Notes under the pieces: generated by a model
Database searches by the model: none
The model's input: the letters and a program-made list of their open reading frames with translations, nothing else
Told to the model about the DNA's origin: nothing
Source: an uncultured Tenacibaculum sp.
GTDB lineage: Bacteria; Bacteroidota; Bacteroidia; Flavobacteriales; Flavobacteriaceae
Assembly: GCA_947498055.1 (NCBI GenBank)
Contig: CANMJA010000016.1
Span: 1 to 64,000 of the forward strand
DNA length: 64,000 nucleotides
Reading direction: 5' to 3'
In this document: positions 37,773 to 46,207 of the stretch, piece by piece
Layout of the letters: each line of letters starts with the position of its first letter
Numbering within the stretch: the first letter of the stretch is position 1
Translations under genes and position numbers: made by a program

Positions 37773-38729
37773 TTAAAAATTTACATTTTCTTTAATTGTA
37801 TAATGTTTTTGATTTGGATTACTTTTTAGAATCATTTCACCTAAAAAACCAGCTAAGAACAACAAAGTACCTAGTACCATTGAGGTGAGTGCTATGTAAA
37901 ACCAAGGATTATTAGTAATTAAAATGGTTTTAATATGATAAGCAACTCTATAAAGTTTCATAACTCCTAAATAAAAAGCAGATAGAAAACCAAATAAAAA
38001 CATTAAAGTTCCCCATAATCCAAAAAAATGCATAGGTCTTTTACCAAATTTTGATAAAAAAGAAATGGTAATTAAATCTAAAAAACCATTTACAAAACGA
38101 TCTATACCAAATTTAGTTTCGCCATATTTTCTTGCTTGGTGTTTTACTACTTTTTCACCTATTTTTTCATACCCTTCATTCTTCGCTAATACAGGAATAT
38201 ATCGATGCATTTCTCCACTAACTTTTACAGATTTAATAACTTCATTTTTATAAGCTTTTAAACCGCAGTTAAAATCATTTAGTTGAAGGCCAGATGTTTT
38301 TCTAGCAGCCCAATTAAACAATTTAGAAGGAATGTTTTTGGTAATTACATTATCATAACGTTTTTTCTTCCAACCAGAAACTAAATCAAAATCGTCTGAT
38401 ATAATTAATTTGTACAATTCTGGTATTTCTTCAGGATTATCCTGTAAATCGGCATCCATGGTAATAACTACTTCTCCTTTTGCCAAATTAAAACCGGCAT
38501 CTAAAGCTTGAGATTTTCCATAATTTTTCTGAAAACGAATACCTTTTACAGGAGTGTGTTTTGCTGCTAAATTTGTAATAATTTCCCAAGAATTATCTGT
38601 ACTTCCATCATCAATAAAGATAATTTCATATAAAAATTGATTGGATTGCATAACAGATGCAATCCAATCATATAATTCTTGTAAAGATTCTTCTTCGTTT
38701 AAAAGTGGTATTACTACCGATATATTCAT
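37773..38729 (-). CDS. Family 2 glycosyltransferase, polyprenyl-phosphate sugar transferase-like
   Basis: A 318-residue membrane-bound GT2 enzyme of the DPM1/ArnC type. The catalytic domain shows VVIPLLNEEESL, IFIDDGSTDNSW, TMDADLQDNPEEI with the D-x-D, and NDFNCGLKAY. Two membrane helices follow (about residues 235-258 and 278-303). Such enzymes load a sugar onto undecaprenyl phosphate at the inner membrane, and the linked sugar then serves periplasmic glycosylation or LPS modification. It is the first gene of the minus-strand glycan block. Confidence 0.88.
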   Translation of the reverse strand: MNISVVIPLLNEEESLQELYDWIASVMQSNQFLYEIIFIDDGSTDNSWEIITNLAAKHTPVKGIRFQKNYGKSQALDAGFNLAKGEVVITMDADLQDNPEEIPELYKLIISDDFDLVSGWKKKRYDNVITKNIPSKLFNWAARKTSGLQLNDFNCGLKAYKNEVIKSVKVSGEMHRYIPVLAKNEGYEKIGEKVVKHQARKYGETKFGIDRFVNGFLDLITISFLSKFGKRPMHFFGLWGTLMFLFGFLSAFYLGVMKLYRVAYHIKTILITNNPWFYIALTSMVLGTLLFLAGFLGEMILKSNPNQKHYTIKENVNF

Positions 38730-38798
38730 AATTAATTAGTGCCTAAATTTTAGAACTGTAAAGTTACAATTAATTTAAGTTTTAATGAATATGGATAT

Positions 38799-39320
38799 TT
38801 AAAAAGTATCTTCTTCTCTTTTTTGCATAATAGCTCCAATAATTGCAGAAACAACAAAACCAACAAAAGCAAAAAATAAAATTCCTAAAGCAGAAGAAAT
38901 AAATGGGCCAGACATTTTTTTCTGCATAGCTATTTGCATTTCTATTTGTTCATCACTAAAACCAGCATCAATTAAAGTTTCTTCTGTTTTTAAAAGAATT
39001 TGATTCATAAAATCTGGTTCTATAAAATTAATAAATATCTGATTATAAATAATACTTAATAATGTACCTAATACAGCGATACCTACACCTATTTTAATTG
39101 CTTGTCCAAAATTTAAAAACTCGTTATTATTTGTTTTAAATTTTTTGATTCCTAAAAAAATAGTAGTTATTATTACTATTGCAGTAATAACAATACCAGT
39201 ATAACCTCCATCAAGGTGTTTTCCCATCGCATAGGTGATTAAGCTAAATAAAATAAGTGCTGCCCCATACAATAAGCCATAATTTATAATAATTCCTTTA
39301 CTGTCTGTTTGATTTTCCAT
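38799..39320 (-). CDS. DUF4199 family membrane protein
   Basis: A 173-residue protein with four hydrophobic helices (about residues 10-28, 36-54, 75-96 and 138-162) and a soluble loop rich in E and I between the third and fourth. The pattern, including the FLNFGQAIKIGVGI segment, matches the DUF4199 group found next to the polyprenyl-phosphate GT2 gene in Bacteroidota. The function is unknown. It is transcribed alongside the glycan block on the same strand, 69 bp before it. Confidence 0.82.
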   Translation of the reverse strand: MENQTDSKGIIINYGLLYGAALILFSLITYAMGKHLDGGYTGIVITAIVIITTIFLGIKKFKTNNNEFLNFGQAIKIGVGIAVLGTLLSIIYNQIFINFIEPDFMNQILLKTEETLIDAGFSDEQIEMQIAMQKKMSGPFISSALGILFFAFVGFVVSAIIGAIMQKREEDTF

Positions 39321-39421
39321 TTGAAATTTGAATTTGATTAGTTAAAATTAATAAAAATGTGTGTAACATTTTATTAGTATTCAATGTTTTAAAAATGTTA
39401 CAAAAAAATCATGTAAATTTA

Positions 39422-39454
39422 TTGTTAATGATTAAAAAAAAGGTTGTAAATTTG
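39422..39454 (+). promoter_or_regulatory. Promoter of the SRP RNA gene
   Basis: TTG at 39422-39424 and TAAATTTG at 39447-39454 are separated by 22 nt. The -7 box is a perfect TAnnTTTG match and sits 4 bp before the inferred RNA 5' end, as expected for the Bacteroidota sigma factor. Confidence 0.75.
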
Positions 39455-39458
39455 CCGC

Positions 39459-39559
39459 GGCAAGTTCTACACAACTAGCTCCCTTTGAATCCCCCAGGGC
39501 GGGAACGCAGCAAGGGTATTAGGTTGTAGCAGTGTGATGTAGGTAGCTTGCCTTTTTTT
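39459..39559 (+). ncRNA. ffs: Signal recognition particle small RNA (4.5S type)
   Basis: The RNA runs from about 39459 to 39552 plus a T-run. It contains the conserved apical region GGGCGGGAACGCAGCAAGGG (39498-39517), with the GGAA loop and AGCA bulge that bind Ffh. The ends pair: GGCAAG at the 5' end with CTTGCC at the 3' end, and CTACACAAC with GTTGTAG further in. A run of seven T after the closing stem forms the terminator. It is about 95 nt long, a 4.5S-sized RNA without an Alu domain. It is convergent with xerD, whose stop lies 6 bp after the T-run. Confidence 0.93.
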
Positions 39560-39564
39560 GTACC

Positions 39565-40470
39565 CTATAATTTCCTACTTCTTGGATGAAATTTTTCTAC
39601 AACTTCTTGTAAATATTCATTATCTAAATGTACATATATCTCTGTCGTAGTAATACTCTCATGTCCTAATAATTGTTGTATTACTCTTAAGTTGACATCT
39701 TGTTTTAAAAGAAAAGTAGCAAACGAGTGTCTTAGAGTATGTGGACTTATTTTCTTATTTAATTTTGCTTTTAGCGCTAATTCTTTTAAAATAGTAAAAA
39801 TCATTTGACGTGTTAATTTTTTACCCCTTCTATTTAAAAAAACAATATCAGAATCTTCCTTATTTGGGGTAATTTTATTCCTAATACTATGAATATATAA
39901 ATTTAAATATTTAATAGTAACTTCATGTATAGGTATTAAACGATATTTATTTCCTTTACCTAATACACGAATATAACCTTCCTCAAAAAATAAGTCCGAT
40001 AACTTTAAATTGATTAACTCACTTACACGTAAGCCACAACCATATATTGTTTCAATAATAGTTCTGTTTCTTTCTCCTTGTGGGTGACTTAAATCTATGG
40101 TACTTATTAGTAAATCAATTTCACCGTCTGTTAAAGTATCAGGTAAAGTTCTTCCAGTTTTAGGGGATTCTATAAGGTCTAATGGGTTGTCTTCTCTATA
40201 ATTCTCAAAAACAAGGTAATCAAAAAAACTACGTAGGCCAGAAATTATTCTAGCCTGTGTTTTAGGGCTTACAATTTTAGCAATTTCATAAATAAATAAT
40301 TGAATACTCTCTTTTTGAATAGAGTTTGGATTCTCATTTACTTCGAATTCTTTAATGTAATTTACTAATTTATTCACATCTCTAGTGTAGCTATCTATAG
40401 AATTAGAAGAAAGTCCTCTCTCTAATTGAAGATATTCACAGTAATCCACTATTTTTTGTTCCCAGTCCAT
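39565..40470 (-). CDS. xerD: Tyrosine recombinase XerD
   Basis: Site-specific recombinase that resolves chromosome dimers at dif. An N-terminal SAM-like core-binding domain (residues 1-90) is followed by the catalytic domain with R in GCGLRVSEL (about 147), K in LGKGNKYRLIP, the HTLRHSF motif (about 245), H in LLGHES, and nucleophile Y in EIYVHLD (about 277). The 301-residue length is standard. Nearby aroQ is a common flavobacterial partner, so I read it as the housekeeping enzyme, not a mobile-element integrase. Confidence 0.9.
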   Translation of the reverse strand: MDWEQKIVDYCEYLQLERGLSSNSIDSYTRDVNKLVNYIKEFEVNENPNSIQKESIQLFIYEIAKIVSPKTQARIISGLRSFFDYLVFENYREDNPLDLIESPKTGRTLPDTLTDGEIDLLISTIDLSHPQGERNRTIIETIYGCGLRVSELINLKLSDLFFEEGYIRVLGKGNKYRLIPIHEVTIKYLNLYIHSIRNKITPNKEDSDIVFLNRRGKKLTRQMIFTILKELALKAKLNKKISPHTLRHSFATFLLKQDVNLRVIQQLLGHESITTTEIYVHLDNEYLQEVVEKFHPRSRKL

Positions 40471-40497
40471 ATATATAGGTATTTTAATACCAAAAGT

Positions 40498-40527
40498 TTT
40501 GATAATACAAAAATAAGTTTACATTTG
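40498..40527 (+). promoter_or_regulatory. Promoter of the first barrel gene
   Basis: TTTG (40498-40501), an 18-nt spacer and TACATTTG (40520-40527) match the Bacteroidota consensus. The segment AAAATAAGTTTAC and the following GACAAAC are shared with the promoter at 41172, so the two arose by duplication. It lies within about 50 bp of the xerD start on the opposite strand. Confidence 0.75.
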
Positions 40528-40561
40528 TTTGACAAACATATAATTATAAAATTTAAGAATT

Positions 40562-41050
40562 ATGAAAAAATTATTTTTAGCAATTGTAATGTTAACTTTT
40601 GGAATTGCATTAAACGCACAAGATGGTAAATTTAATGTCGGAGCTAATATAGCTTTACCAATAGGAGATTCTTCTAATGCTTTTTCATTTGGTTTTTCTG
40701 CGGAGGCAAATTATTTATTTGAAGTTTCTGATGATTTTCAGGTTGGACCTTCTGCTAGCTTAGTATACTACTTTGGTAAGTCTGAAAATGGATTTGAGGT
40801 TAGTGATGCTTCATTTTTACCATTAGCAGCAGCTGGTAGATTTAATGTTTCTGATGAATTTACTTTAGGAGCAGACTTAGGGTATGCAATTGGTATTAGC
40901 CCAGACGGTAATGATGGAGGTTTTTATTACAGACCATTAGTAGGGTATAATATTTCAGAAGATATGATGGTGCAAGCTTCTTATTCAGGAGTAAGTTCTA
41001 ATGGAGCTACTTTTTCAAATATTTCTTTGGGAGTAGTTTTTGGATTATAA
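40562..41050 (+). CDS. Outer membrane beta-barrel protein, tandem copy 1
   Basis: A 162-residue secreted protein. The signal peptide ends at ALNAQ (about residue 20), and the rest alternates short beta strands with aromatic residues (for example SFGFSAEANYLFEV), as in small OmpA-like or PorT-like barrels of about eight strands. No OmpA peptidoglycan-binding domain is attached. It is closely related to the next two genes: the signal peptide MKKLFLAI and the LGYAIG and YRPLVGY blocks are shared. Function is unknown. Confidence 0.85.
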   Translation: MKKLFLAIVMLTFGIALNAQDGKFNVGANIALPIGDSSNAFSFGFSAEANYLFEVSDDFQVGPSASLVYYFGKSENGFEVSDASFLPLAAAGRFNVSDEFTLGADLGYAIGISPDGNDGGFYYRPLVGYNISEDMMVQASYSGVSSNGATFSNISLGVVFGL

Positions 41051-41071
41051 AACTGATTCACATAACAATAG

Positions 41072-41100
41072 AAAAGGAAGCTGAAAAGGCTTCCTTTTTT
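41072..41100 (+). terminator. Terminator after barrel copy 1
   Basis: AAAAGGAAGC and GCTTCCTTTT form a perfect 10-bp stem with a 7-nt loop, followed by further T residues. Confidence 0.92.
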
Positions 41101-41171
41101 ATTACAAAAAAATGCAATTTTATCAAAAAAAAAGACTTAGAAAAAAAAGATTTTAATAACTGTTAAAAGTC

Positions 41172-41201
41172 TTTGTCATTTATAAAATAAGTTTACTTTT
41201 G
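41172..41201 (+). promoter_or_regulatory. Promoter of the second barrel gene
   Basis: TTTG (41172-41175), an 18-nt spacer and TACTTTTG (41194-41201). Spacing is identical to the promoter at 40498, and the flanking AAAATAAGTTTAC and GACAAAC are conserved. The leader of about 30 nt is AT-only and lacks a purine-rich ribosome binding site, as usual in this group. Confidence 0.75.
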
Positions 41202-41238
41202 CCGGACAAACTTAATAATTAATTAAAATTAAAAAATT

Positions 41239-41724
41239 ATGAAAAAATTATTTTTAGCAATAGCTATGGTAACTTTCGGTATGGCTTTAAATGCACAAAA
41301 AGGAACTTTTAACGTAGGTGCTAATATTGGTTTACCAGTAGGAGATGTTAGTGATGTTTCTTCTTTCTCTTATGGAGGTGAAGTAAACTACTTATTCGAA
41401 GTATCTGAAGGGTTTGAATTAGGAGCTTCTTTTTCTTACATCCAATTTTTAGGTAAAGAAGTAAACGGTTTTGATTTCCCAAGTAATGCTTTTTTACCTA
41501 TAGCAGCAGCTGGTCGTTACAATGTTTCTGAAGAATTCGTTGTAGGAGCAGATTTAGGATATGCTATTGGAGTAGATACTGGACTTGAAAGCGGTTTTTA
41601 CTACAGACCTATGGTAGGATATAAGATAATGGAAAACATTACTTTACAAGCTACTTACTCAGGTATTAGTTTAGATGGAGGTACTGCATCTGTAATTGGA
41701 TTAGGTGGATATTACTCTTTCTAA
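41239..41724 (+). CDS. Outer membrane beta-barrel protein, tandem copy 2
   Basis: A 161-residue paralogue of copy 1, sharing most of the signal peptide (MKKLFLAIAMVTFGMALNAQ) and the strand pattern, with GADLGYAIG and YYRPMVGY near the C-terminus. The gene has slightly less AT-biased codons (TTC, TAC and GGT appear often), which suggests stronger expression than its neighbours. It has its own promoter and terminator, so it is a separate transcription unit. Confidence 0.87.
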   Translation: MKKLFLAIAMVTFGMALNAQKGTFNVGANIGLPVGDVSDVSSFSYGGEVNYLFEVSEGFELGASFSYIQFLGKEVNGFDFPSNAFLPIAAAGRYNVSEEFVVGADLGYAIGVDTGLESGFYYRPMVGYKIMENITLQATYSGISLDGGTASVIGLGGYYSF

Positions 41725-41750
41725 ATCGTAATTACATTTTTAAACATATA

Positions 41751-41781
41751 AAAAAAGAAGCTAGAAATAGCTTCTTTTTTT
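41751..41781 (+). terminator. Terminator after barrel copy 2
   Basis: AAAAAAGAAGCTA and TAGCTTCTTTTTT form a perfect 13-bp stem with a GAAA loop, followed by T. Confidence 0.95.
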
Positions 41782-41825
41782 ATATGTTTAAAATATTTAT
41801 ATATTCGTGCACAAATAATAAAATA

Positions 41826-42335
41826 ATGAAGAAAATAGTATTTATAATTTTTATTTTGTTCTCTGTGGTTAGTTTTTCACAGGATAATGAATTTAATATT
41901 GGAGTTAATGGAGGAATAACTACAGGGAATTTAGAAGATATTTCTTCTTCTGCCTTTGGAGTAGATGCAAATTATTTATTTGATATTTTCGAAAATATTA
42001 AATTTGGACCTTCTTTAAATTTAATATATTTCTTAACAGAAGAATTTAACGGTGTAAAACCAGATGCATTTATTTATTTACCAATAGGAGGAGCTATTAG
42101 GTTTAATTCTATCGGAGAAAAGTTTTATGTAGGAGCGGATGCTGGTTATGCTATTGGTATATCACCTAGTGGAGATAATGGAGGTATTTTTGTTAAGCCT
42201 ATGTTAGGATATCATATTAATGATAAAATAGGTTTAAATATTTTTTATTCTGGTGTTAAAAAGAAAAGACCTACTTATGGTTATGTTGGTATTGGCGTAA
42301 CTTATAATGTTTTTGGAAGTAATAATTATAACTAA
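41826..42335 (+). CDS. Outer membrane beta-barrel protein, tandem copy 3
   Basis: A 169-residue paralogue of copies 1 and 2, with signal peptide ending SFSQ and the same barrel pattern (NIGVNGGITTGN, GADAGYAIGISP, VKPMLGYHI). It is more diverged from the other two. I chose ATG 41826 because the longer reading from 41784 adds a stretch overlapping the previous terminator. It lies 9 bp before aroQ, so the two may be co-transcribed. The promoter is weaker: TATATTCG at 41798-41805 is one base off the consensus. Confidence 0.82.
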   Translation: MKKIVFIIFILFSVVSFSQDNEFNIGVNGGITTGNLEDISSSAFGVDANYLFDIFENIKFGPSLNLIYFLTEEFNGVKPDAFIYLPIGGAIRFNSIGEKFYVGADAGYAIGISPSGDNGGIFVKPMLGYHINDKIGLNIFYSGVKKKRPTYGYVGIGVTYNVFGSNNYN

Positions 42336-42344
42336 TTATTGATT

Positions 42345-42761
42345 ATGAAGTTATTAATTATTAATGGTCCAAATTTAAACCTTTTAGGAAAAAGAGAACC
42401 AGATGTATATGGTAATATGTCTTTCGAAGTTTTTTTTGAAAGTCTAAAAGAAAAATTTCAAAATATAGAGTTAGCATATTATCAATCTAATTTAGAAGGA
42501 GATATTATTAACAAACTTCATGAAGTAGGTTTTACTTATGATGGTATTGTATTAAATGCAGCAGCATACACACATACATCTGTAGCTATAGGTGATGCTG
42601 TAAAAGCTATTAATACACCAGTAATAGAAATACATATTTCAAATGTACATGCTCGTGAAAGCTATAGACATTCAAGTTTTATTGCTAAAAACGCAAAAGG
42701 AGTAATTTCAGGTTTCGGTTTACAGAGTTATATTTTAGGGATTCAAAGTTTTTTATTGTAA
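42345..42761 (+). CDS. aroQ: 3-dehydroquinate dehydratase, type II
   Basis: AroQ converts 3-dehydroquinate to 3-dehydroshikimate in the shikimate pathway. Visible are the N-terminal LLIINGPNLNLLGKREP with its catalytic region, the YQSNLEGDIINKLHE segment, NAAAYTHTSVA, and IEIHISNVHARESYRH with the conserved histidine and arginine. The 138-residue size is typical. I chose ATG 42345 over a TTG at 42339. It follows barrel copy 3 by 9 bp. Confidence 0.96.
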   Translation: MKLLIINGPNLNLLGKREPDVYGNMSFEVFFESLKEKFQNIELAYYQSNLEGDIINKLHEVGFTYDGIVLNAAAYTHTSVAIGDAVKAINTPVIEIHISNVHARESYRHSSFIAKNAKGVISGFGLQSYILGIQSFLL

Positions 42762-42840
42762 AATAATGAGTGCTATTTTAAATATTTAAGAAAAAGATAA
42801 TTATTAGATTTTCACAGATAAAATTAAAAGGTTTAAATTT

Positions 42841-44016
42841 TTAAACTTTTTTTTGTACATGATTGTAAAGAAAAAGGTATCTCACAAATAATAACATAAT
42901 TAATGGTATTATTGGATAAGTAAATTTTTGAATACCTAAAATAGATACTAAAGGTAATAGTAATAACAATAGTAATACGATTAAAATATATATTTTAAAC
43001 CATTTCTTTAATTGTTTATTTAATAAGACAAAGGCAATAAAAAAATTAGGAGCCAATCCCCATAAGAAATTAAAATTATTAGGAGCAGTTGAATGATTTG
43101 TGAAAAATGATAAGAATACAATTAATAAACCAACTAATCCGGTAGTAATAAAAATAATAAAATCTAAAACCTTAGTTCTTTTTTTATTTTTATAATCTTT
43201 ATACGTAATAAATAGAGTTACGAGCAGTAAAACAACAAAGGTAATAAGAGGATTATAGGTGTCTCCTTTAATTACTTTAGTTTTATGATTGAGCAAATTT
43301 GTTGTTGTTTTTATTAGATTTTCTTCTTTTTTTTCTCTTTTTATTTTTGAATTTTTTAATATTTCGAATAAAAATTCAGGCAAATAAGCATGTTCGTTTA
43401 CAGAAGCTACTTTATCTAAACGATTACCTAAAGCTGTATTTATACCAAAACTACCCCACGTATTCCAATGAATTCTTTCATTCATTAAAGTTCGCAAAGA
43501 TTTAGAAGTTTTTACTGCTTTTTCATCAATAATTAAATTCTTTCCAATTATTTTTTGAATAATATCTCTTGGTCTTGTTGCGCAATTATCAAAAAAAGGA
43601 TCGTATAAATAATTTGCATTTACAGGTTTAGCATTGTTTTCTAAAAAGTAAAAAAAAGCAGTCTTTTCTTCTTGATTTAAATTTAAAACTTGCTGTTTTA
43701 CCCATCTTTCATCACTGTTAGCACTTTTTAAAGAGTAATGAAAAGGATATTTAGCAAGTTTATAATTCATAAAACCTTTTACAAAGTTCATGTAAAAATT
43801 AGGGTCATTAAAATCAAAAATTCCGTAATTATATAATAAATCAATATCTAAAATAGGATCTTTTACTCGAATAGCTGTATGGCCAAATTTTTCATATAAA
43901 CTATCTCCAGGACCAGAAGTGATAATGCTTATTTCTGAAGATGCAGATAGTTTTACATTTTGCGAGTATCCTACAAAAGCTAAAAATAAAATTATAATAA
44001 GTGACTTTATACGCAT
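42841..44016 (-). CDS. DUF4105 membrane protein
   Basis: The 391-residue protein starts with a signal peptide or membrane anchor (residues 1-18, ending GYSQ). The DUF4105 domain follows, with SIITSGPGDSLYEKFGHTAIRV and YNYGIFDFNDPNFYMNFVKG, then DNCATRPRDI (about residue 145). Five or so membrane helices fill residues about 265-385. The N-terminal domain is related to papain-like Lnb-type enzymes, with H and C residues plausible as active site, but no activity is established. It begins 2 bp after the PorV-like gene. Confidence 0.82.
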   Translation of the reverse strand: MRIKSLIIILFLAFVGYSQNVKLSASSEISIITSGPGDSLYEKFGHTAIRVKDPILDIDLLYNYGIFDFNDPNFYMNFVKGFMNYKLAKYPFHYSLKSANSDERWVKQQVLNLNQEEKTAFFYFLENNAKPVNANYLYDPFFDNCATRPRDIIQKIIGKNLIIDEKAVKTSKSLRTLMNERIHWNTWGSFGINTALGNRLDKVASVNEHAYLPEFLFEILKNSKIKREKKEENLIKTTTNLLNHKTKVIKGDTYNPLITFVVLLLVTLFITYKDYKNKKRTKVLDFIIFITTGLVGLLIVFLSFFTNHSTAPNNFNFLWGLAPNFFIAFVLLNKQLKKWFKIYILIVLLLLLLLPLVSILGIQKFTYPIIPLIMLLFVRYLFLYNHVQKKV

Positions 44017-44018
44017 AA

Positions 44019-45083
44019 TTACCTGTAAAAACTATAATCTAATTTAATAGAAAAAACATTAGAAAATAAAGCATTTCCAATGCTTCCTATATTAGTTAAA
44101 GCATAATCTATTTGAATGCCTTTATATTTAAAGCCTAAACCAAAATTAGGTTGTATAGATAGTGAGGTACTATTATCAAACTCTAATGTGTTTTGAAAGT
44201 TTCCAGCACCTAATCTTAAAAAAACGATCTCATCATAATCTAACTGAAAGCCAAAAGCAGGATCTATACTTAAAAAAGAAGAAGAAATAATATCATTTGT
44301 TTCTGCAAAACGCATGTTTAGATCTATTTCAGCTAACAAATTAAAATACCTACCAAATTTAAAATCTTTAGCAACTCCAACTTGTAATTTAGGTTTGGTG
44401 ATTTCTGTAGTTTCAGGTAGTTCTTGATTTTGACCTGGTATAGCATTTCTTATTTTCTCAAATTCCGTTTCATTAATTGCCCAAGTATTAAATGTTGTTG
44501 TAATATCTCTAGCCATTGCTCCGAATTTCCAACCATTTTTTTCGAACTGTATTCCTAAATCGAATCCAAACCCCCAAGAAGTAGCAAAATCCCCAATAAT
44601 TCGTCTAACTATTTTAGCATTACCACCAATCGAGAATCCATCTAAAAGTAATTTTTTGGCATAACCAATATTAAAAGCATAATCTGCGGCAGAAAATAAA
44701 TTTACTCTATTAAAATCGATATTTCCTTCGCTATCTATTAGTTCGGTTGTGTTTAAAATATCATCGACACCAAATCGTATTATAGAAATTGCTAAAGCAC
44801 TTTGTTTATCAATAGGCATGGCAAAAGAAGCAAAATTATATGTAGCTATGCCAGAGAAGTAAGAGGCATGCATTAAACTACCTTGATAGTCTTCTATGTT
44901 TACTAACCCTGCTGGGTTCCAATACGATGCATTTACGCCATTCGTAGAAGCTACAACAGCTTTACTCATACCTAGAGAAGCTGCATCTACACCGATATTT
45001 AAAAATTCATTAGAATAGTTTCTAAATTGTGCGTTTGTACATATGGTAAATACTAATGAAAAGTAAAATAATTTTTGTTTCAA
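44019..45083 (-). CDS. PorV/PorQ-family outer membrane protein
   Basis: A 354-residue outer membrane barrel related to PorV/PorQ of the type IX secretion system. A signal peptide (ending CTNAQ) precedes the family signature LNIGVDAASLGMSKAVVAST with the NPAGL motif at about residue 58. The rest shows FadL-like alternating strands. PorV shuttles cargo from the translocon, while PorQ-like proteins have other roles; I cannot tell which applies here. It is co-transcribed with the DUF4105 gene. Confidence 0.85.
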   Translation of the reverse strand: MKQKLFYFSLVFTICTNAQFRNYSNEFLNIGVDAASLGMSKAVVASTNGVNASYWNPAGLVNIEDYQGSLMHASYFSGIATYNFASFAMPIDKQSALAISIIRFGVDDILNTTELIDSEGNIDFNRVNLFSAADYAFNIGYAKKLLLDGFSIGGNAKIVRRIIGDFATSWGFGFDLGIQFEKNGWKFGAMARDITTTFNTWAINETEFEKIRNAIPGQNQELPETTEITKPKLQVGVAKDFKFGRYFNLLAEIDLNMRFAETNDIISSSFLSIDPAFGFQLDYDEIVFLRLGAGNFQNTLEFDNSTSLSIQPNFGLGFKYKGIQIDYALTNIGSIGNALFSNVFSIKLDYSFYR

Positions 45084-45157
45084 AATCTAATCTTTCAATT
45101 CCAACAAATATCCTAATTCCTTATTAAATAACCCTACTTTTTTATTGTTATTGTTTC

Positions 45158-46135
45158 TTAGGAGAATATATTTAGTTGGTTTTGGATAAAACTGACAATT
45201 TGTGTTTCAATCCAACGTGATTCATTTTTAAAAGAAGAAACAAAACCAACATGCCCACCATACTTTGGTGTCATTAAAAAGAAATTATCAGAGTTTTCTG
45301 CAATTTCATAAGGATAACACTCATTAGATAAAAACGTATCATCTTTGGCATTAATTAATAAAGCTTTATGTTTTATTTTTTCCAAATAAGGTTTACTACT
45401 AGCTTTTTTGTAATAATCTTCTGGGCTTTCAAACCCAAAAACAGGAGCAGTATATAATTCTTCAAAATCTCGAAAAGTAGACGTTTTTAAAATCTGTTTT
45501 CTATCTGGATTATAATCAGGAAATTTTTCTGCTTTTGCAATAATTTTAGCTCTTAATGTTCTCAAAAATTCCTTTCGATACATTTTATTTTTAAGCTTAC
45601 TTAATTCTATTTGAGAACTAGTTAAATCGATAGGAACAGAAATAGCAATACCTCCTTTGACTGTGGTTGGTATTTTGTGAGCATATTCGCCTAAATATTT
45701 AAGCGTTAAGTTACCTCCTAAACTAAACCCACAAAGAATAATATTTTTATAATCGTAAGTAGTATTTAAATGGTTTATAATAAAATCTACATCATCTGTT
45801 TTTCCACTGTGGTAAGTTTGTAACAAATTATTATCTTCTCCGCTACAACTTCTTAAATTAATGCAAACTACATCGTATCCTTTATTATGTAAGTAGTTGG
45901 CAGTAGATAACATATAACTAGATTTAGAACTTCCTTCTAGTCCATGAATTAATACAACTAAAGAGAAAGAATCAGCTGTAAGAAAATCTAAATCAATAAA
46001 ATCATTGTCCCAAGTATCTAATCTTTTTCTAGTATAATTTAGAGTATCTTTTGTAAAAAAATACCTATAAATGGTATTAATATGAGCATTTTTAAAGGGA
46101 AAAGTAGTCGTAAGTTGATCTTTTAGTAATGGCAT
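45158..46135 (-). CDS. YheT-like alpha/beta hydrolase
   Basis: A 325-residue alpha/beta hydrolase of the YheT/UPF0017 group. The oxyanion segment VLIHGLEGSSKSSYM (about residue 63), the nucleophile elbow GFSLGGN (about 141), the acid near NAKDDTFLS and the histidine in GGHVGFV (about 294) form a full triad. Its natural ester or lipid substrate is unknown. It is divergent from pssA with 72 bp between the starts. Confidence 0.88.
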   Translation of the reverse strand: MPLLKDQLTTTFPFKNAHINTIYRYFFTKDTLNYTRKRLDTWDNDFIDLDFLTADSFSLVVLIHGLEGSSKSSYMLSTANYLHNKGYDVVCINLRSCSGEDNNLLQTYHSGKTDDVDFIINHLNTTYDYKNIILCGFSLGGNLTLKYLGEYAHKIPTTVKGGIAISVPIDLTSSQIELSKLKNKMYRKEFLRTLRAKIIAKAEKFPDYNPDRKQILKTSTFRDFEELYTAPVFGFESPEDYYKKASSKPYLEKIKHKALLINAKDDTFLSNECYPYEIAENSDNFFLMTPKYGGHVGFVSSFKNESRWIETQIVSFIQNQLNIFS

Positions 46136-46207
46136 TTTTTAAACTATTTATTTATTCTTAATCATAAAAACAATCAATATTCCTATTTTCGTGTAAAATG
46201 TAAAAAT

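Noticed and set aside
39565..40470. Tyrosine recombinase as a mobile-element integrase beside an RNA gene
   Set aside because: It has XerD length and motifs, no attachment repeats flank it, and the neighbouring genes are core; the SRP RNA is intact.
43299..43505. Plus-strand frame inside the DUF4105 gene
   Set aside because: It is the antisense shadow of the lysine/glutamate-rich linker, L/F-rich with no signal.
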